This document shows, piece after piece, positions 1 to 9,700 of a stretch of DNA of 64,000 nt. The stretch comes from Chloroflexota bacterium. GTDB lineage: Bacteria; Chloroflexota; Anaerolineae; UBA7937; B3-Chlor. The position numbers were made by a program, and so were the translations under genes. Every line of letters starts with the position of its first letter. The first letter of the stretch is position 1. The notes beneath the pieces were generated by a model, which saw nothing but the letters and a program-made list of their open reading frames with translations, made no database searches and was not told where the DNA came from. The stretch is from contig JAUVXJ010000002.1 of assembly GCA_030603665.1 (NCBI GenBank), positions 62,001 through 126,000 of the forward strand. The letters are read 5' to 3'.

Positions 1-1
1 G

Positions 2-898
2 CAGCACGCGCCTGAGATCGCCAGGGAGATCGTGAAAAAGGCGGTGGACAACTACCCCAACCGCGGAGCGACATACATTCCGCAGGGCCAGGAGAACATG
101 GTGCCTGGATTCTCCCACGAGTACATCCGCTACATGCTGGGCGGCTACTACCGCGGCTCCCTCCGTCCCCTCAACGACGCTATCGCCTCCGGTAGACTCA
201 GAGGCGTGGCCGGGGTGGTAGGCTGCAACAACCCCAGGGTCGTCCACGACGAGGCCCACTTCGACATAGTCAAGGACTTTCTCAAGAACGACGTGCTCGT
301 TGTGCAGACCGGTTGTGGAGCCATATGCAACGCCAAGTATGGCCTTCTCCAGGGTGAAGCTCTAGAGCACGCTGGGCCAGGTCTCAGAGAGATCTGCGAG
401 ACTGTAGGCATACCGCCGATTCTGCACATGGGCTCCTGCGTGGACAACAGCCGCATCCTCACGGTCTTGGCTGAGATGGCAACCGAGGGCGGCCTGGGAG
501 AGGATATCTCCGATATCCCCGGCGTGGGCATAGCTCCGGAATGGATGAGTGAGAAGGCACTGTCCATCGGGACCTACTTCGTGGCCTCGGGAGTGTATGT
601 TCTCTTCGGCGTCAAGTCGCCCATTGAAGGCAGCGAAGCTGTCACCAACCTCGTCGGCCAAAGATGGGAAGAGAAGACTGGCGGGAAGTTGGAGTTCGAG
701 CCAGATCCAGCGGAGATCGTGAGGAAGTCGCTGGAGCACATCGACAAGAAGCGAGCTGCACTCGGCCTGCCTGAGTATGATCCAACTCGTTTTGGACAGA
801 GCGGGGATCGCCGCTTCAGCGCATGGCTGAAGGCTCGAGCCGAGGACGCCGAAGTCAGCCCATATAGCATAGCCAGCGTGTCCGTAGAAGAGGCCTAA
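2..898 (+). CDS. acsA: Anaerobic CO dehydrogenase catalytic subunit, C-terminal part (5' end outside window)
   Basis: Catalyses CO2 + 2e- to CO (and the reverse) at the Ni-Fe-S C-cluster; in the acetyl-CoA pathway the CO is passed to AcsB. The reading frame is open to the left edge, so this is the last 298 residues of a protein normally about 630-670 long. Visible family signatures are VGCNNPR, then the TGCGA and GSCVDNSR cysteine motifs of the C-cluster region, and the SEKALSIGTYFVASG helix near the end. An internal GTG at 32 is not a plausible start because homology continues upstream of it. The stop is followed at once by an AAGGAGGA ribosome site for acsB, so the two genes form one transcription unit. 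The assignment to the bacterial ACS-linked type rests mainly on this adjacency. Confidence 0.95.
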   Translation, partial: QHAPEIAREIVKKAVDNYPNRGATYIPQGQENMVPGFSHEYIRYMLGGYYRGSLRPLNDAIASGRLRGVAGVVGCNNPRVVHDEAHFDIVKDFLKNDVLVVQTGCGAICNAKYGLLQGEALEHAGPGLREICETVGIPPILHMGSCVDNSRILTVLAEMATEGGLGEDISDIPGVGIAPEWMSEKALSIGTYFVASGVYVLFGVKSPIEGSEAVTNLVGQRWEEKTGGKLEFEPDPAEIVRKSLEHIDKKRAALGLPEYDPTRFGQSGDRRFSAWLKARAEDAEVSPYSIASVSVEEA

Positions 899-913
899 GG
901 AGGATATGAACCG

Positions 914-3169
914 ATGTCGAGATACATAGCCAGTGCCGCCATCCGTGGCGCCAACAACATAGTCGAGGAGGCCGACCAGCTACTGCAGAAGGCTCTGGCC
1001 GAAAAGGGGCCTGATGCCCCTGTGCAGTTCCCCAACACGGCCTACTATCTGCCCGTGATCTACGGCTTCACAGAGATTCAGGTCTCCAAGCTCGGGGATT
1101 TGCTCCCAGTGATCGAACACGCCAGGCAGCTACTGCACCCTGTACCCAGGGGCAAGCTCTGGACTCCATACCTGGGTGAGGCACTCGATTCCGGAATGGC
1201 CACTCTCTTCGCCGAGGAAGCCATTATGGGGATCAAGTACAGCCTCGGTGATCAGCCCGAGAAGCTTGATGGATACCCTGGCCTGGTGACCGCAGCCGGG
1301 GAAGGGTACTGCAACGGTCCCATCGACGACGTCCAGCTGCGTGCGTGGGGGATCCAGCTTGTGGACGGGCGCATGCCAGGCTTCTGCGCCCTCATCGGTT
1401 GCGCCAAGTCCAACGAGGTGGCAGTGCAACTCGTGCGCGAGCTACAGCGCCGGAACATCCTCGTCTTTCTCAGTGGGAACGTGAATGGCCGTAGCATCAT
1501 CCACCAACTGCTGGAAGAAGATGTCGAGATGGGGTATGACACCTACATCATCCCCTTTGGCACCGACACGATCAGCACGATCTATCCCCTGGGTTTCGCC
1601 ACTCGTTCAGGGCTCACCTTCGGAGGACTGAAGGCGGGTCAGGCCAGGGAGAACTTGATATACAACAAGTTCCGCGTCTTCGCCATGGCGTTGGCGCTCG
1701 GTGAGATAGATGACCTCAAGTACGCAACTGCGGCGGGGGCCATCAACTACGGCTTCCCCGCCATTGCTGACACCGTCATACCCGAGATCCTGCCCACCGG
1801 CGTGACCGAGTTCGAGCACGTCGTATCCATGCCCTTTGATGATATAGACGGTAAAGACGACCTGGAGCGCGCCGAGAAACTGATCCAGAAGTGCATCGAA
1901 ATCCGCGGCGTTAAGGTCCAGATCGCGGAGATTCCCATCCCCGTCCCCTATGGCTCTGCGTTCGAGGGAGAACGAGTCCGCAAGGATGACATGCGCGTCG
2001 AGTTCGGCGGCAAGAAATCCCGTGCCTTTGAGTACCTGCGGATGTTAGACCCAGACGAGATAGAGGACGGCAAGATCGAGCTGGTGGGTCCAGGCTTCGA
2101 CGAAGTTGAAGAAGGCGAGTCCATCGATCTGGGCATCGTCATCGAGGTCGCCGGCCGCAAGATGCAGGAAGACTTCGAGCCTGTCTTGGAGCGCCAAATC
2201 CACTACTTCCTTAACGCGGCTTCGGGCGTCCAGCACATCGGGCAGCGAGACATCGCCTGGATACGCATCAGCAAGTCGGCTGCGGACAAGGGCTTCAGGC
2301 TGAAGCATTTTGGCGAGGTTCTATACGCACGTTTCAAAGGCGAGCCCTGGAACAGTATCGTTGACAAGGCGCAAGTCAGGCTCATCACCGATCCTGAGGA
2401 GATGAAGAAGTGGATCGGCCTGGCTCGCGAGGCGTACGGCGAGCGCAATGTCCGCGTGGCAGGCCTAACAGACGAAGCGGTCGATGAGTTCTATTCCTGC
2501 ACGCTTTGCCAATCCTTTGCCCCCACCCACGTGTGCGTCATCTCGCCGCAGCGTCTGGGGCTCTGCGGCGCCTACAACTGGTTGGACTGCAAGGCAGCCC
2601 ACCGGATCAATCCCACAGGTCCCAACCAACCGATCCCCAAAGGGGAGGAGCTGGATCCTCAGCTCGGGCGCTGGAGTGGACCCCAGGAGTTCGTGTACGA
2701 CCATTCGAACCAGAGCATCGACCAGGTCACCATGTATTCGATCATGATCGATCCCATGACCGCATGTGGATGCTTCGAGTGCATGGTGCTCGTCATCCCC
2801 GAGGCCAACGGGGTGATGATAGTCTCCAGGGAAGACCCCAGCATGACGCCAGCTGGCATGACATTCTCCAGCATGGCTGGCACGTTTGGCGGTGGTCTAC
2901 AGACGCCGGGGGCGATGGGCGTTGGCAAGTTCTACTTGACGAGCCCCAAGTTCATCTCAGCGGATGGCGGGTTCAAGAGAGTGGTCTGGATGTCGTCCTT
3001 CCTCAAGGAGAGCATGCCTGAGGAGTTCAAGGCCGTGGCGGAAAGGGAAGGGGTTCCCGATCTTATCGATCGCGTCGCTGACGAGCGCAGTGCAACCACA
3101 GTTGAGGCGCTACTGGCCTGCCTGGAGGAGCGTGATCACCCAGCCTTGAAGATGGATCCCATAATGTGA
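914..3169 (+). CDS. acsB: Acetyl-CoA synthase, bacterial-type (CODH/ACS beta subunit)
   Basis: Condenses CO, a methyl group from the corrinoid protein and CoA into acetyl-CoA at the A-cluster. The 751-residue length matches full-length bacterial AcsB, including the N-terminal domain (AxxRGA near the start) that contacts CODH and is missing in archaeal CdhC. A-cluster ligands are visible: C529, C532, C541 and C551 for the 4Fe-4S cluster, and C618-G-C620 (ACGCFEC) for the distal nickel. The start ATG at 914 has a strong AAGGAGGA site. It lies 15 bp after the CODH gene and before acsD. All key residues appear intact, so an active enzyme is expected. Confidence 0.97.
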   Translation: MSRYIASAAIRGANNIVEEADQLLQKALAEKGPDAPVQFPNTAYYLPVIYGFTEIQVSKLGDLLPVIEHARQLLHPVPRGKLWTPYLGEALDSGMATLFAEEAIMGIKYSLGDQPEKLDGYPGLVTAAGEGYCNGPIDDVQLRAWGIQLVDGRMPGFCALIGCAKSNEVAVQLVRELQRRNILVFLSGNVNGRSIIHQLLEEDVEMGYDTYIIPFGTDTISTIYPLGFATRSGLTFGGLKAGQARENLIYNKFRVFAMALALGEIDDLKYATAAGAINYGFPAIADTVIPEILPTGVTEFEHVVSMPFDDIDGKDDLERAEKLIQKCIEIRGVKVQIAEIPIPVPYGSAFEGERVRKDDMRVEFGGKKSRAFEYLRMLDPDEIEDGKIELVGPGFDEVEEGESIDLGIVIEVAGRKMQEDFEPVLERQIHYFLNAASGVQHIGQRDIAWIRISKSAADKGFRLKHFGEVLYARFKGEPWNSIVDKAQVRLITDPEEMKKWIGLAREAYGERNVRVAGLTDEAVDEFYSCTLCQSFAPTHVCVISPQRLGLCGAYNWLDCKAAHRINPTGPNQPIPKGEELDPQLGRWSGPQEFVYDHSNQSIDQVTMYSIMIDPMTACGCFECMVLVIPEANGVMIVSREDPSMTPAGMTFSSMAGTFGGGLQTPGAMGVGKFYLTSPKFISADGGFKRVVWMSSFLKESMPEEFKAVAEREGVPDLIDRVADERSATTVEALLACLEERDHPALKMDPIM

Positions 3170-3175
3170 GGTATC

Positions 3176-3213
3176 GAGGGATGGTGTGCTCACACCATGG
3201 GCCACCATCCCTC
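3176..3213 (+). promoter_or_regulatory. Two mutually exclusive hairpins between acsB and acsD
   Basis: Bases 3176-3186 are perfectly complementary to 3203-3213 (11 bp, GAGGGATGGTG with CACCATCCCTC). Inside the same stretch, 3181-3188 pairs with 3191-3198 (8 bp, two-base loop). The two stems share bases 3181-3186, so only one can form. There is no T-run after the long stem, so it is not a standard terminator. RNA processing, partial termination or a switch are possible; function is inference only. Confidence 0.5.
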
Positions 3214-3281
3214 TCATTTCCGCAATCATACAGCCGGCAACGCCCGGCACATACGACACCGACCTGGAAGGAGTGGCAGTG

Positions 3282-4256
3282 ATGGCTGTTGCTGTGGCGA
3301 TTCCAAAGAAGAAGTGGACAGGTCAAGTCAGAGATGTCGTCCTTGGCGCCACTGAGGCCGACGGCGGCACTCGGAGCAAGACCGTGTCCGTGGGGGGCGA
3401 AGGCACCCTGCCGTTCCTGGATTTCGAAGCCCCTATGCCCAACGCCCCTCGTGTCGCCGTCGAGATCAAGGACCGCAGGCCGGACGACTGGTCGCCCATA
3501 CTTCTGGAAGCATGGGGCGACTTCATGGACGATCCTGCCGAGTGGGCGAAGGCGGTGGAGAAGCTGGACGTAGATCTCCTGCTTCTCAGTATCAGCCTCA
3601 CTGATGCCGAGGGTAGCGAGACAACAGCTGAGCAGGCCAGGTCCACAGTACGGAAGGTCCTGGACTCAACGGGTCTGCCCCTAGTCGTGTTCGGCCCAGG
3701 CCAGACAGAGAAGGACATAGAGATCCTGGTCGCCGTGGCCGAGGAGGCAGCTGGGGAACGCATCGTACTGGGAGTCTGCGACGACAAGAACTACAAGACC
3801 ATTGTCGCCGCTGCTATGGCCCACGGGCACTTAGTAGATGCGCGCGCGGCCATGGACGTAAATCTGGCCAAACAGCTGAATATCCTGATCAGCGACGTAG
3901 GTCTTCCTCTGGACCGCGTTCTGATGGACCCCACCACAGCGGCACTTGGCTATGGCGTGGAGTACGGCTACTCAGCGATGGAACGTCTACGGCTTGCCGC
4001 GCTCCAGGGTGACGGCATGACCCAGCAGCCGATGCTGGTGACACCGGGAGAAGAAGCCTGGCGTATGAAAGAGGCCAAGGTAGGCGAAGACGTTCCCGAG
4101 GCCTGGGGGGACTGGGAAGAACGCGCCATTTCGTGGGAAACCTTGACTGCCACCACACTCGTTCAATCGGGGGCTGACGTCGTCGTCCTCCGCCACCCGG
4201 AGTCGGTGCGCCGCATCAAGGACCTGATCAGCAAGCTCTGGAAGAAGGGGGAGTAA
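3282..4256 (+). CDS. acsD: Corrinoid iron-sulfur protein small subunit (CODH/ACS delta subunit)
   Basis: Partner of AcsC in the heterodimeric corrinoid Fe-S protein that carries the methyl group from methyl-THF to AcsB. The 324-residue product has the alternating beta/alpha pattern of the delta-subunit TIM barrel, with family stretches such as VAVEIKDRRP, LVVFGPG, VLGVCDDKNY and LMDPTTAALGYG. The frame is open upstream to 3186, but the ATG at 3282 is preferred: it is preceded by GGAAGGAG, gives the family length, and the extra 32 residues fall on the intergenic hairpin and are unlike AcsD. acsC begins 3 bp after its stop, indicating tight translational coupling. Confidence 0.95.
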   Translation: MAVAVAIPKKKWTGQVRDVVLGATEADGGTRSKTVSVGGEGTLPFLDFEAPMPNAPRVAVEIKDRRPDDWSPILLEAWGDFMDDPAEWAKAVEKLDVDLLLLSISLTDAEGSETTAEQARSTVRKVLDSTGLPLVVFGPGQTEKDIEILVAVAEEAAGERIVLGVCDDKNYKTIVAAAMAHGHLVDARAAMDVNLAKQLNILISDVGLPLDRVLMDPTTAALGYGVEYGYSAMERLRLAALQGDGMTQQPMLVTPGEEAWRMKEAKVGEDVPEAWGDWEERAISWETLTATTLVQSGADVVVLRHPESVRRIKDLISKLWKKGE

Positions 4257-4259
4257 GAG

Positions 4260-5609
4260 ATGGCTCTGACCGGTTTGGAGATCTACAAGCTTCTGCCAAA
4301 GACGAATTGCAAGGATTGCGGATTCCCCACCTGTCTAGCATTTGCCATGAAACTGGCGGCCAAGCAAGCTGAATTATCGGCCTGCCCTCACGTCACCGAG
4401 GAAGCCAAGACGGCGCTGGAATCCGCCTCGGCACCGCCCATCCATCTCATCAAGCTGGGTGACGACGAGCATAAGATCGAGGTGGGCAACGAGACTGAAC
4501 TCCATAGACATAATAAGACCTTCTACCACATGCCTGGTCTGCTCGTCCGTGTGAGAGATGACCAACCTCTGACAGAAGTGGAGGAACTGGCAAGCCAGGT
4601 TGACGGCTACTCTGTCGATTACGTGGGATTGACGCTGAACCTTGATGGTGTGGCGGTGCAGAGTGTGTCTGAAGATCCCTCCACCTTCGCCAACTGCGTC
4701 AAGGCGGTCCGCGCCAAGACGAAGCGTGCCCTGATCCTGCTGGCCGAGAATCCCGAAGTCATGGAGGCTGGGTTGGCCGAGGTGGAAGGAACCACCCCAC
4801 TCATCTATGCTGCCACTGCTGAGAACGCGGAAGCTATGGCTACCCTCGCCACGGAGCACAACGCTCCCCTAGCTATCCGCGCGAACGGGCTAGAAGCCCT
4901 TGCCGAGCTCGTCAAGGAGCTCAAGGACGCTGGCGTCGAGAACATGGTGCTCGATCCCGGAGCACGCGATTTCCACGATTCCTTGGTTTTGCTGACCCAG
5001 ATACGGCGGCTCGCCCTCGAGGCCAAACCAGATCGCTTGCTCGGCTACCCTGTAATCACGTTCCCGGGCGAGGGCACGGAGTCCAAGGCCGAGGAGTCGA
5101 TGCTTGCCAGTCAGCACATCGCCAAGTACTCCAGCCTGATAGTCTTGGACCATTTCGATCCAGCCATTGCTTATCCTCTCCTCGCGCTGCGACAGAACAT
5201 ATACACCGATCCCCGGCAGCCTGTTCAGGTGACGCCGGGCATCTACGAGATCAACGAGCCTGGTTCAGACGATCAGCTTCTCATCACCACCAACTTCTCT
5301 ATCACCTACTTCTCGGTGGCCAACGAGGTAGAGGCAAGTGGACGTCCTGCCTGGCTCCTCATAGCCGACTCGGAGGGCCTGTCGGTTCTCACCGGGTGGG
5401 CAGCGGGCAAGTTCGACGCGGACAAGATCGCCACTACAGTGAAGACCTCCGGTATATCCGAGAAGGTAGGTCACAAGAAACTGGTCATCCCGGGCGCAGT
5501 CTCCGTCCTCTCAGGAGAGCTCGAGGATGAGCTTGGTGGCTGGCAAATCATCGTGGGTCCACGCGAAGCCGTGGACATTCCGGCCTTCATGAAACTGTGG
5601 GAAGCCTAG
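4260..5609 (+). CDS. acsC: Corrinoid iron-sulfur protein large subunit (CODH/ACS gamma subunit)
   Basis: Binds the cobamide that shuttles the methyl group, and a 4Fe-4S cluster used for reductive reactivation of Co(II). The N-terminal cluster motif is visible as C17, C20, C25 and C42 (NCKDCGFPTC then ACPH). A central TIM-barrel region and the C-terminal corrinoid-binding region (ISEKVGHKKLVIPGAVS, LSGELEDELGGW) follow. The length of 449 residues is normal for the family. It sits directly after acsD and before a 215-bp gap and acsE, so the carbonyl-branch core acsA-B-D-C is contiguous. Confidence 0.96.
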   Translation: MALTGLEIYKLLPKTNCKDCGFPTCLAFAMKLAAKQAELSACPHVTEEAKTALESASAPPIHLIKLGDDEHKIEVGNETELHRHNKTFYHMPGLLVRVRDDQPLTEVEELASQVDGYSVDYVGLTLNLDGVAVQSVSEDPSTFANCVKAVRAKTKRALILLAENPEVMEAGLAEVEGTTPLIYAATAENAEAMATLATEHNAPLAIRANGLEALAELVKELKDAGVENMVLDPGARDFHDSLVLLTQIRRLALEAKPDRLLGYPVITFPGEGTESKAEESMLASQHIAKYSSLIVLDHFDPAIAYPLLALRQNIYTDPRQPVQVTPGIYEINEPGSDDQLLITTNFSITYFSVANEVEASGRPAWLLIADSEGLSVLTGWAAGKFDADKIATTVKTSGISEKVGHKKLVIPGAVSVLSGELEDELGGWQIIVGPREAVDIPAFMKLWEA

Positions 5610-5627
5610 ACGGCCCTCGGGGCCGTC
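5609..5627 (+). terminator. Stable hairpin at the acsC stop codon
   Basis: GACGGCCC (5609-5616) pairs perfectly with GGGCCGTC (5620-5627) around a three-base loop, starting on the last base of the acsC stop. No T-run follows, so it may block 3' exonucleases or act as a weak terminator rather than be a classical intrinsic terminator. Confidence 0.5.
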
Positions 5628-5660
5628 CAGGTCCCCTCGCCCGGCCTCTTTCGCACGCCG

Positions 5661-5711
5661 GGTACGACGCGTGCTGAGTGCCAAGGGTCGTGGCGCAAGC
5701 CAGCTCGTACC
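5661..5711 (+). other. Inverted repeat in the acsC-acsE intergenic leader
   Basis: GGTACGA (5661-5667) is complementary to TCGTACC (5705-5711) across a 37-base loop that has further self-complementarity. It lies in the 215-bp gap before acsE. I do not recognise a known riboswitch (checked by eye for cobalamin, THF and ZTP core motifs) and see no clear promoter in the gap. Confidence 0.3.
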
Positions 5712-5824
5712 GTGTGCTTCTGCACCCCAAGATCGAAGCTGGCCCGAAGTGACGGCCACGGCCAGGCCGCACTACTTCCACCAATTGTAGTCTGCTACTG
5801 CGTTCAAACGCGAGGAGGACCAAG

Positions 5825-6742
5825 ATGCTCAAGATCGGCGAGGAGATACAAGTCATCTCCACCAAGGTTCGGAAAGCCATAGAGGAAAGGGACAAGGGGC
5901 CCATTCAGCAATTGGCTGCCACCCAGGTTGAGGCAGGCGCCGATGCACTCGAAGTCAACATCGGCCCTCAGAAGAAACAGGGACCCGAGGTGATGGAGTG
6001 GATGGTGGACACGATCCAAGAGGTGGTGGATGTTCCTCTTTGTCTCGATACCACCAACTTGGCCGCGATGGAAGCTGGACTGAAGAGGGTCACGCAGCAG
6101 GCCTTCGTCAACTCCACCTCGGCCGAACCCGACCGCCTCAGAGACGTCCCACCACTAGCGGCGAAGTACAACGCTAAGCTCATCGCCCTCACCATGGGCA
6201 AGAGTATCCCGGTGGAAGCTGATGGGCGGGTGACCATAGCCCTTGAGCAGCTGGTGCCCCGCATTATGGAGGTGGGTCTCCCGCTGGAGCAAGTATACAT
6301 GGACCCGCTGATCCTCACCGTGAGTGGCATGCAGGAGTACTGTCCAGAGGCCGTCGAGACCATTCGCTTCCTAAAGCAGATCGCGGATCCCCCCCCTATG
6401 ACGGTGATCGGGATGTCCAATGTATCCAACGGGGTCCCTGCCGCCAACCGCAGCCTCATCAACGCCACCTACGCGGTGATGCTGTTGGCAGCTGGCCTGG
6501 ACGCGGCCATAGTTGATGCACGCGACGAGAGACTGAAGGAGTGGGTACGCATCGTAGAGGAGCGGGATGATGGCACCCCAGTGGGGCAGCTACTCATCAA
6601 CCTCTATGACTTTACGGCCGCCATGGAGGACTTGGATGCCGCAGTCGTGGACATGGATGATCCCGAACAGGTGGCAATCTATAAGACGGTCCAGATCCTC
6701 CAGAACAAGATCATCTACGCGGACGGGTATCTCCAAGTCTAG
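5825..6742 (+). CDS. acsE: Methyltetrahydrofolate:corrinoid iron-sulfur protein methyltransferase
   Basis: Transfers the methyl group of methyl-THF to Co(I) of the AcsCD protein, linking the methyl and carbonyl branches. The 305-residue product is a dihydropteroate-synthase-fold TIM barrel, with pterin-pocket stretches such as GADALEVNIG, CLDTTN, VNSTSAEPDR, YMDPLILTVS and IGMSNVSNG. It is somewhat longer than the roughly 262-residue Moorella enzyme; the extra length is mostly C-terminal. The ATG has a GAGGAGG site eight bases upstream. It follows acsC after 215 bp and precedes hdrA by 56 bp. Confidence 0.93.
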   Translation: MLKIGEEIQVISTKVRKAIEERDKGPIQQLAATQVEAGADALEVNIGPQKKQGPEVMEWMVDTIQEVVDVPLCLDTTNLAAMEAGLKRVTQQAFVNSTSAEPDRLRDVPPLAAKYNAKLIALTMGKSIPVEADGRVTIALEQLVPRIMEVGLPLEQVYMDPLILTVSGMQEYCPEAVETIRFLKQIADPPPMTVIGMSNVSNGVPAANRSLINATYAVMLLAAGLDAAIVDARDERLKEWVRIVEERDDGTPVGQLLINLYDFTAAMEDLDAAVVDMDDPEQVAIYKTVQILQNKIIYADGYLQV

Positions 6743-6798
6743 GATCTATCTTGGATTCGCAGTCATAGCTCAACCTACTCCGAGAAGGGCATGGCGCC

Positions 6799-9700
6799 AT
6801 GGCTGACCAAACTCAATCGAAGAAGCAGCCGGTCGGGGCGGTGCTGGTCGTCGGCGGCGGCATCGGAGGCATGCAGGCAGCCCTCGATCTGGCCAACGCG
6901 GGAATCAAAGTCCACCTGGTGGAGCGTCGGAGCGCCATCGGGGGACACATGGCGCAGTTGGACAAGACATTCCCCACCAATGACTGTGCCATGTGCATCA
7001 TGTCTCCCAAGATGGTTGACGTGGGCCGCCACATCAACATCGAGGCCCTGACCAACACTGAGGTCGACCACATAGAGGGCGAAGCCGGAGATTTCACCGC
7101 CCGACTGCGCATGAAGCCCCGCTATGTGGATCTCGATAAGTGCACAGGATGCGGAGACTGCGCTGAGGCCTGTCCCATCCTGCTGCCAAATGAGTACGAG
7201 GAGGGCCTCACCACTCGACGCGCAGCTCACCGTCTGTATCCTCAGGCCATCCCGCTTGCCTTCGCCATCGACAAGCTGGGCATGGCTCCGTGTCGCCACG
7301 CCTGCCCGACGGGGCAGCGGGCGCAAGGGTACATCGCTCTGATCAGGGAAGGGCGATATGAAGAAGCCCTGCGGGTCATCAAAGAGGACAATCCCTTCCC
7401 AGCCATCTGCGGCAGGATTTGCAACCACCGCTGCGAGGATGCCTGCAATCGCAAGTTGGTCGACGAGCCAATTGCTATTGCATCTCTGAAGAGGTTCGTC
7501 ACAGATCAGGTCTACTCCAAGCCGAGAACACCAATCGATCCTGTTCCCTGCACCCGACCGGAGAGGATCGCCATCGTTGGTGCCGGACCCGCAGGGCTCA
7601 CGGCTGCCCAGGACCTGGTCAAGCTGGGGTACAGGGTCACGATTTTCGAAGCGCTACCTGTAGCTGGAGGGATGCTTCGCGTAGGCGTACCAGAGTACCG
7701 TCTACCCGCCGACCTGATCCAGCGCGAAGTGGACGATATCCTGGATCTCGGCGTGGAACTGAAGCTGAACACACGGATCGAAGACCTACAGCAATTGATC
7801 GACGAAGGGTACGACGCCGTCTTCCTGGCAGTAGGTGCTCACCAGGGTATGAGGATGGACATCCCTGGCGCCGAACTGGAGGGCACGATGATCAGCATCG
7901 CCTTCCTTCGGGACGTCAGACTAGGGCGTCGGGTGAAGACGGGGAAGAAGGTGAGCGTGATAGGTGGCGGTGACGTCGCCGTCGATGCGGCGCGAACCGC
8001 ACTTCGGATAGGAGCAGAAGAGGTGACGGTTGTCTATCGCCGCTCCGAGTCCGAAATGCCGTGTCGTCGTGAGGAGCTGCAGGGCGCCCGAGAGGAAGGC
8101 GTCCGGTTCGAACTGCTGACCAATCCAGTACGCATCCTGAGCGACGACCATGGTCGAGTGACCGGCATGGAGTGTATCAGGATGGAGTTGGGCCAACCCG
8201 ATGAAAGCGGGCGGCGGCGGCCGATACACATTCCGGGCACCGAACATGTGCTACCCACCGACAACGTCATCTTCTCCATTGGTCAAGCGGCAGGCCTCTC
8301 CTTCATCCCTGAAGATAGCCAGGTGGGCACCACATCGTGGGGAACCATCGTCGTGGATCCGGTCACCCTGGCCTGCGACCGGCCCGGCGTCTTCGCTGGC
8401 GGCGATGCGGTATCTGGTACGGCGTTCGTCATCGAGGCCATCGCCCACGGGCATCAGGTAGCGGCCTCCATCCACCATTACCTTTCCGCAGAAGTGCTTC
8501 CCCCTCTCAAACCTGAGTTGCCGGTGGTGGAGATGGGTACCGAGGCAGCAGAAATGCGGATGCGCGAGCTGGAGCTATCTCGCGAGGAACGCCTGGGCGT
8601 GCCCTCTCTGCCGGTGGCCGAGCGTAGACTTAGCTTCGAGGAGGTCGAGCTAGGATACACGGAGGAAATGGCCCAAGCAGAAGCAGCGCGCTGCCTGCAG
8701 TGCGGGATCTGCTCCGAATGCCTGGCGTGCGTCTATGCCTGTCAGGCGGGAGCTATAAACCACGACGATCTGGAGCAAGCGGCAGAGATCAGCGTAGGAG
8801 CAGTTATCCTGGCTCCCGGTTTCGAGGCTTACGACGCTCGAATGTCGGACGAGTTCGGCCTTGGCAGGTATCCCAACGTGGTCTCCAGCGTGCAGTTCGA
8901 GCGGCTGCTCTCTGCATCTGGCCCCACCGAGGGTCACGTCAAACGGCCCTCCGACGGCGAACGTCCCCGCAAGATAGCCTTTGTGCAATGCGTCGGCTCG
9001 CGAGATGAAGACCACGACTACTGCTCGTCGGTTTGCTGTATGTACGCCACCAAGGAGGCCATCATGGCCTGCGAGCACGAGCCGGACACCGAGTGCACTG
9101 TTTTCATGATCGACATGCGGGCATTCAGCAAGGGGTACGAAGACTACTACCGGCAGGCCCAGGAGAAGTACGGCATCCGCTATGTCCGCGAACGAGTTCC
9201 TCCTCTCAAAGAAGACCCTCTGTCGCGCGACATCGTCTTTCGCTACGAAATCGAGGACGGACAGTTCGTAGAAGAGACCTTCGACCTGGCGGTCCTGTCG
9301 GTGGGCATGGAGATCCCTGAGGAGACACGCCGTTGGGCAGAGCGGTTGGGCATAGATCTGGACCCGGATGGATTCTCCAGGTACAGGCCCTTTCACCCTC
9401 TGGAGACGAATTTGCCTGGCATCTTCGTGTGCGGTCCCTTCGCGGGGCCCAAGGATATCCCCGAGACCGTGGTGGAGGCCAGCGCGGCGGCCGGCCGAGC
9501 CGAGACGATACTCGCTGAGGCGAGAGGGACCTTGACCACGGAGAGGGACTACCCGCCAGAGCGCGATGTGGCAGGCCAGGAACCTCGCATCGGCGTCTTC
9601 GTGTGCAACTGTGGATCCAACATAGGAGGCTTCCTGGACGTGCCCTCGGTGGCCGAGTACTCCACAGAACTGCCATTTGTGGTCCACGCTGAAGACAACC

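Noticed and set aside
5609..5824. Cobalamin or folate riboswitch upstream of acsE
   Set aside because: Core motifs of these riboswitches were not found by eye; only generic inverted repeats are present.
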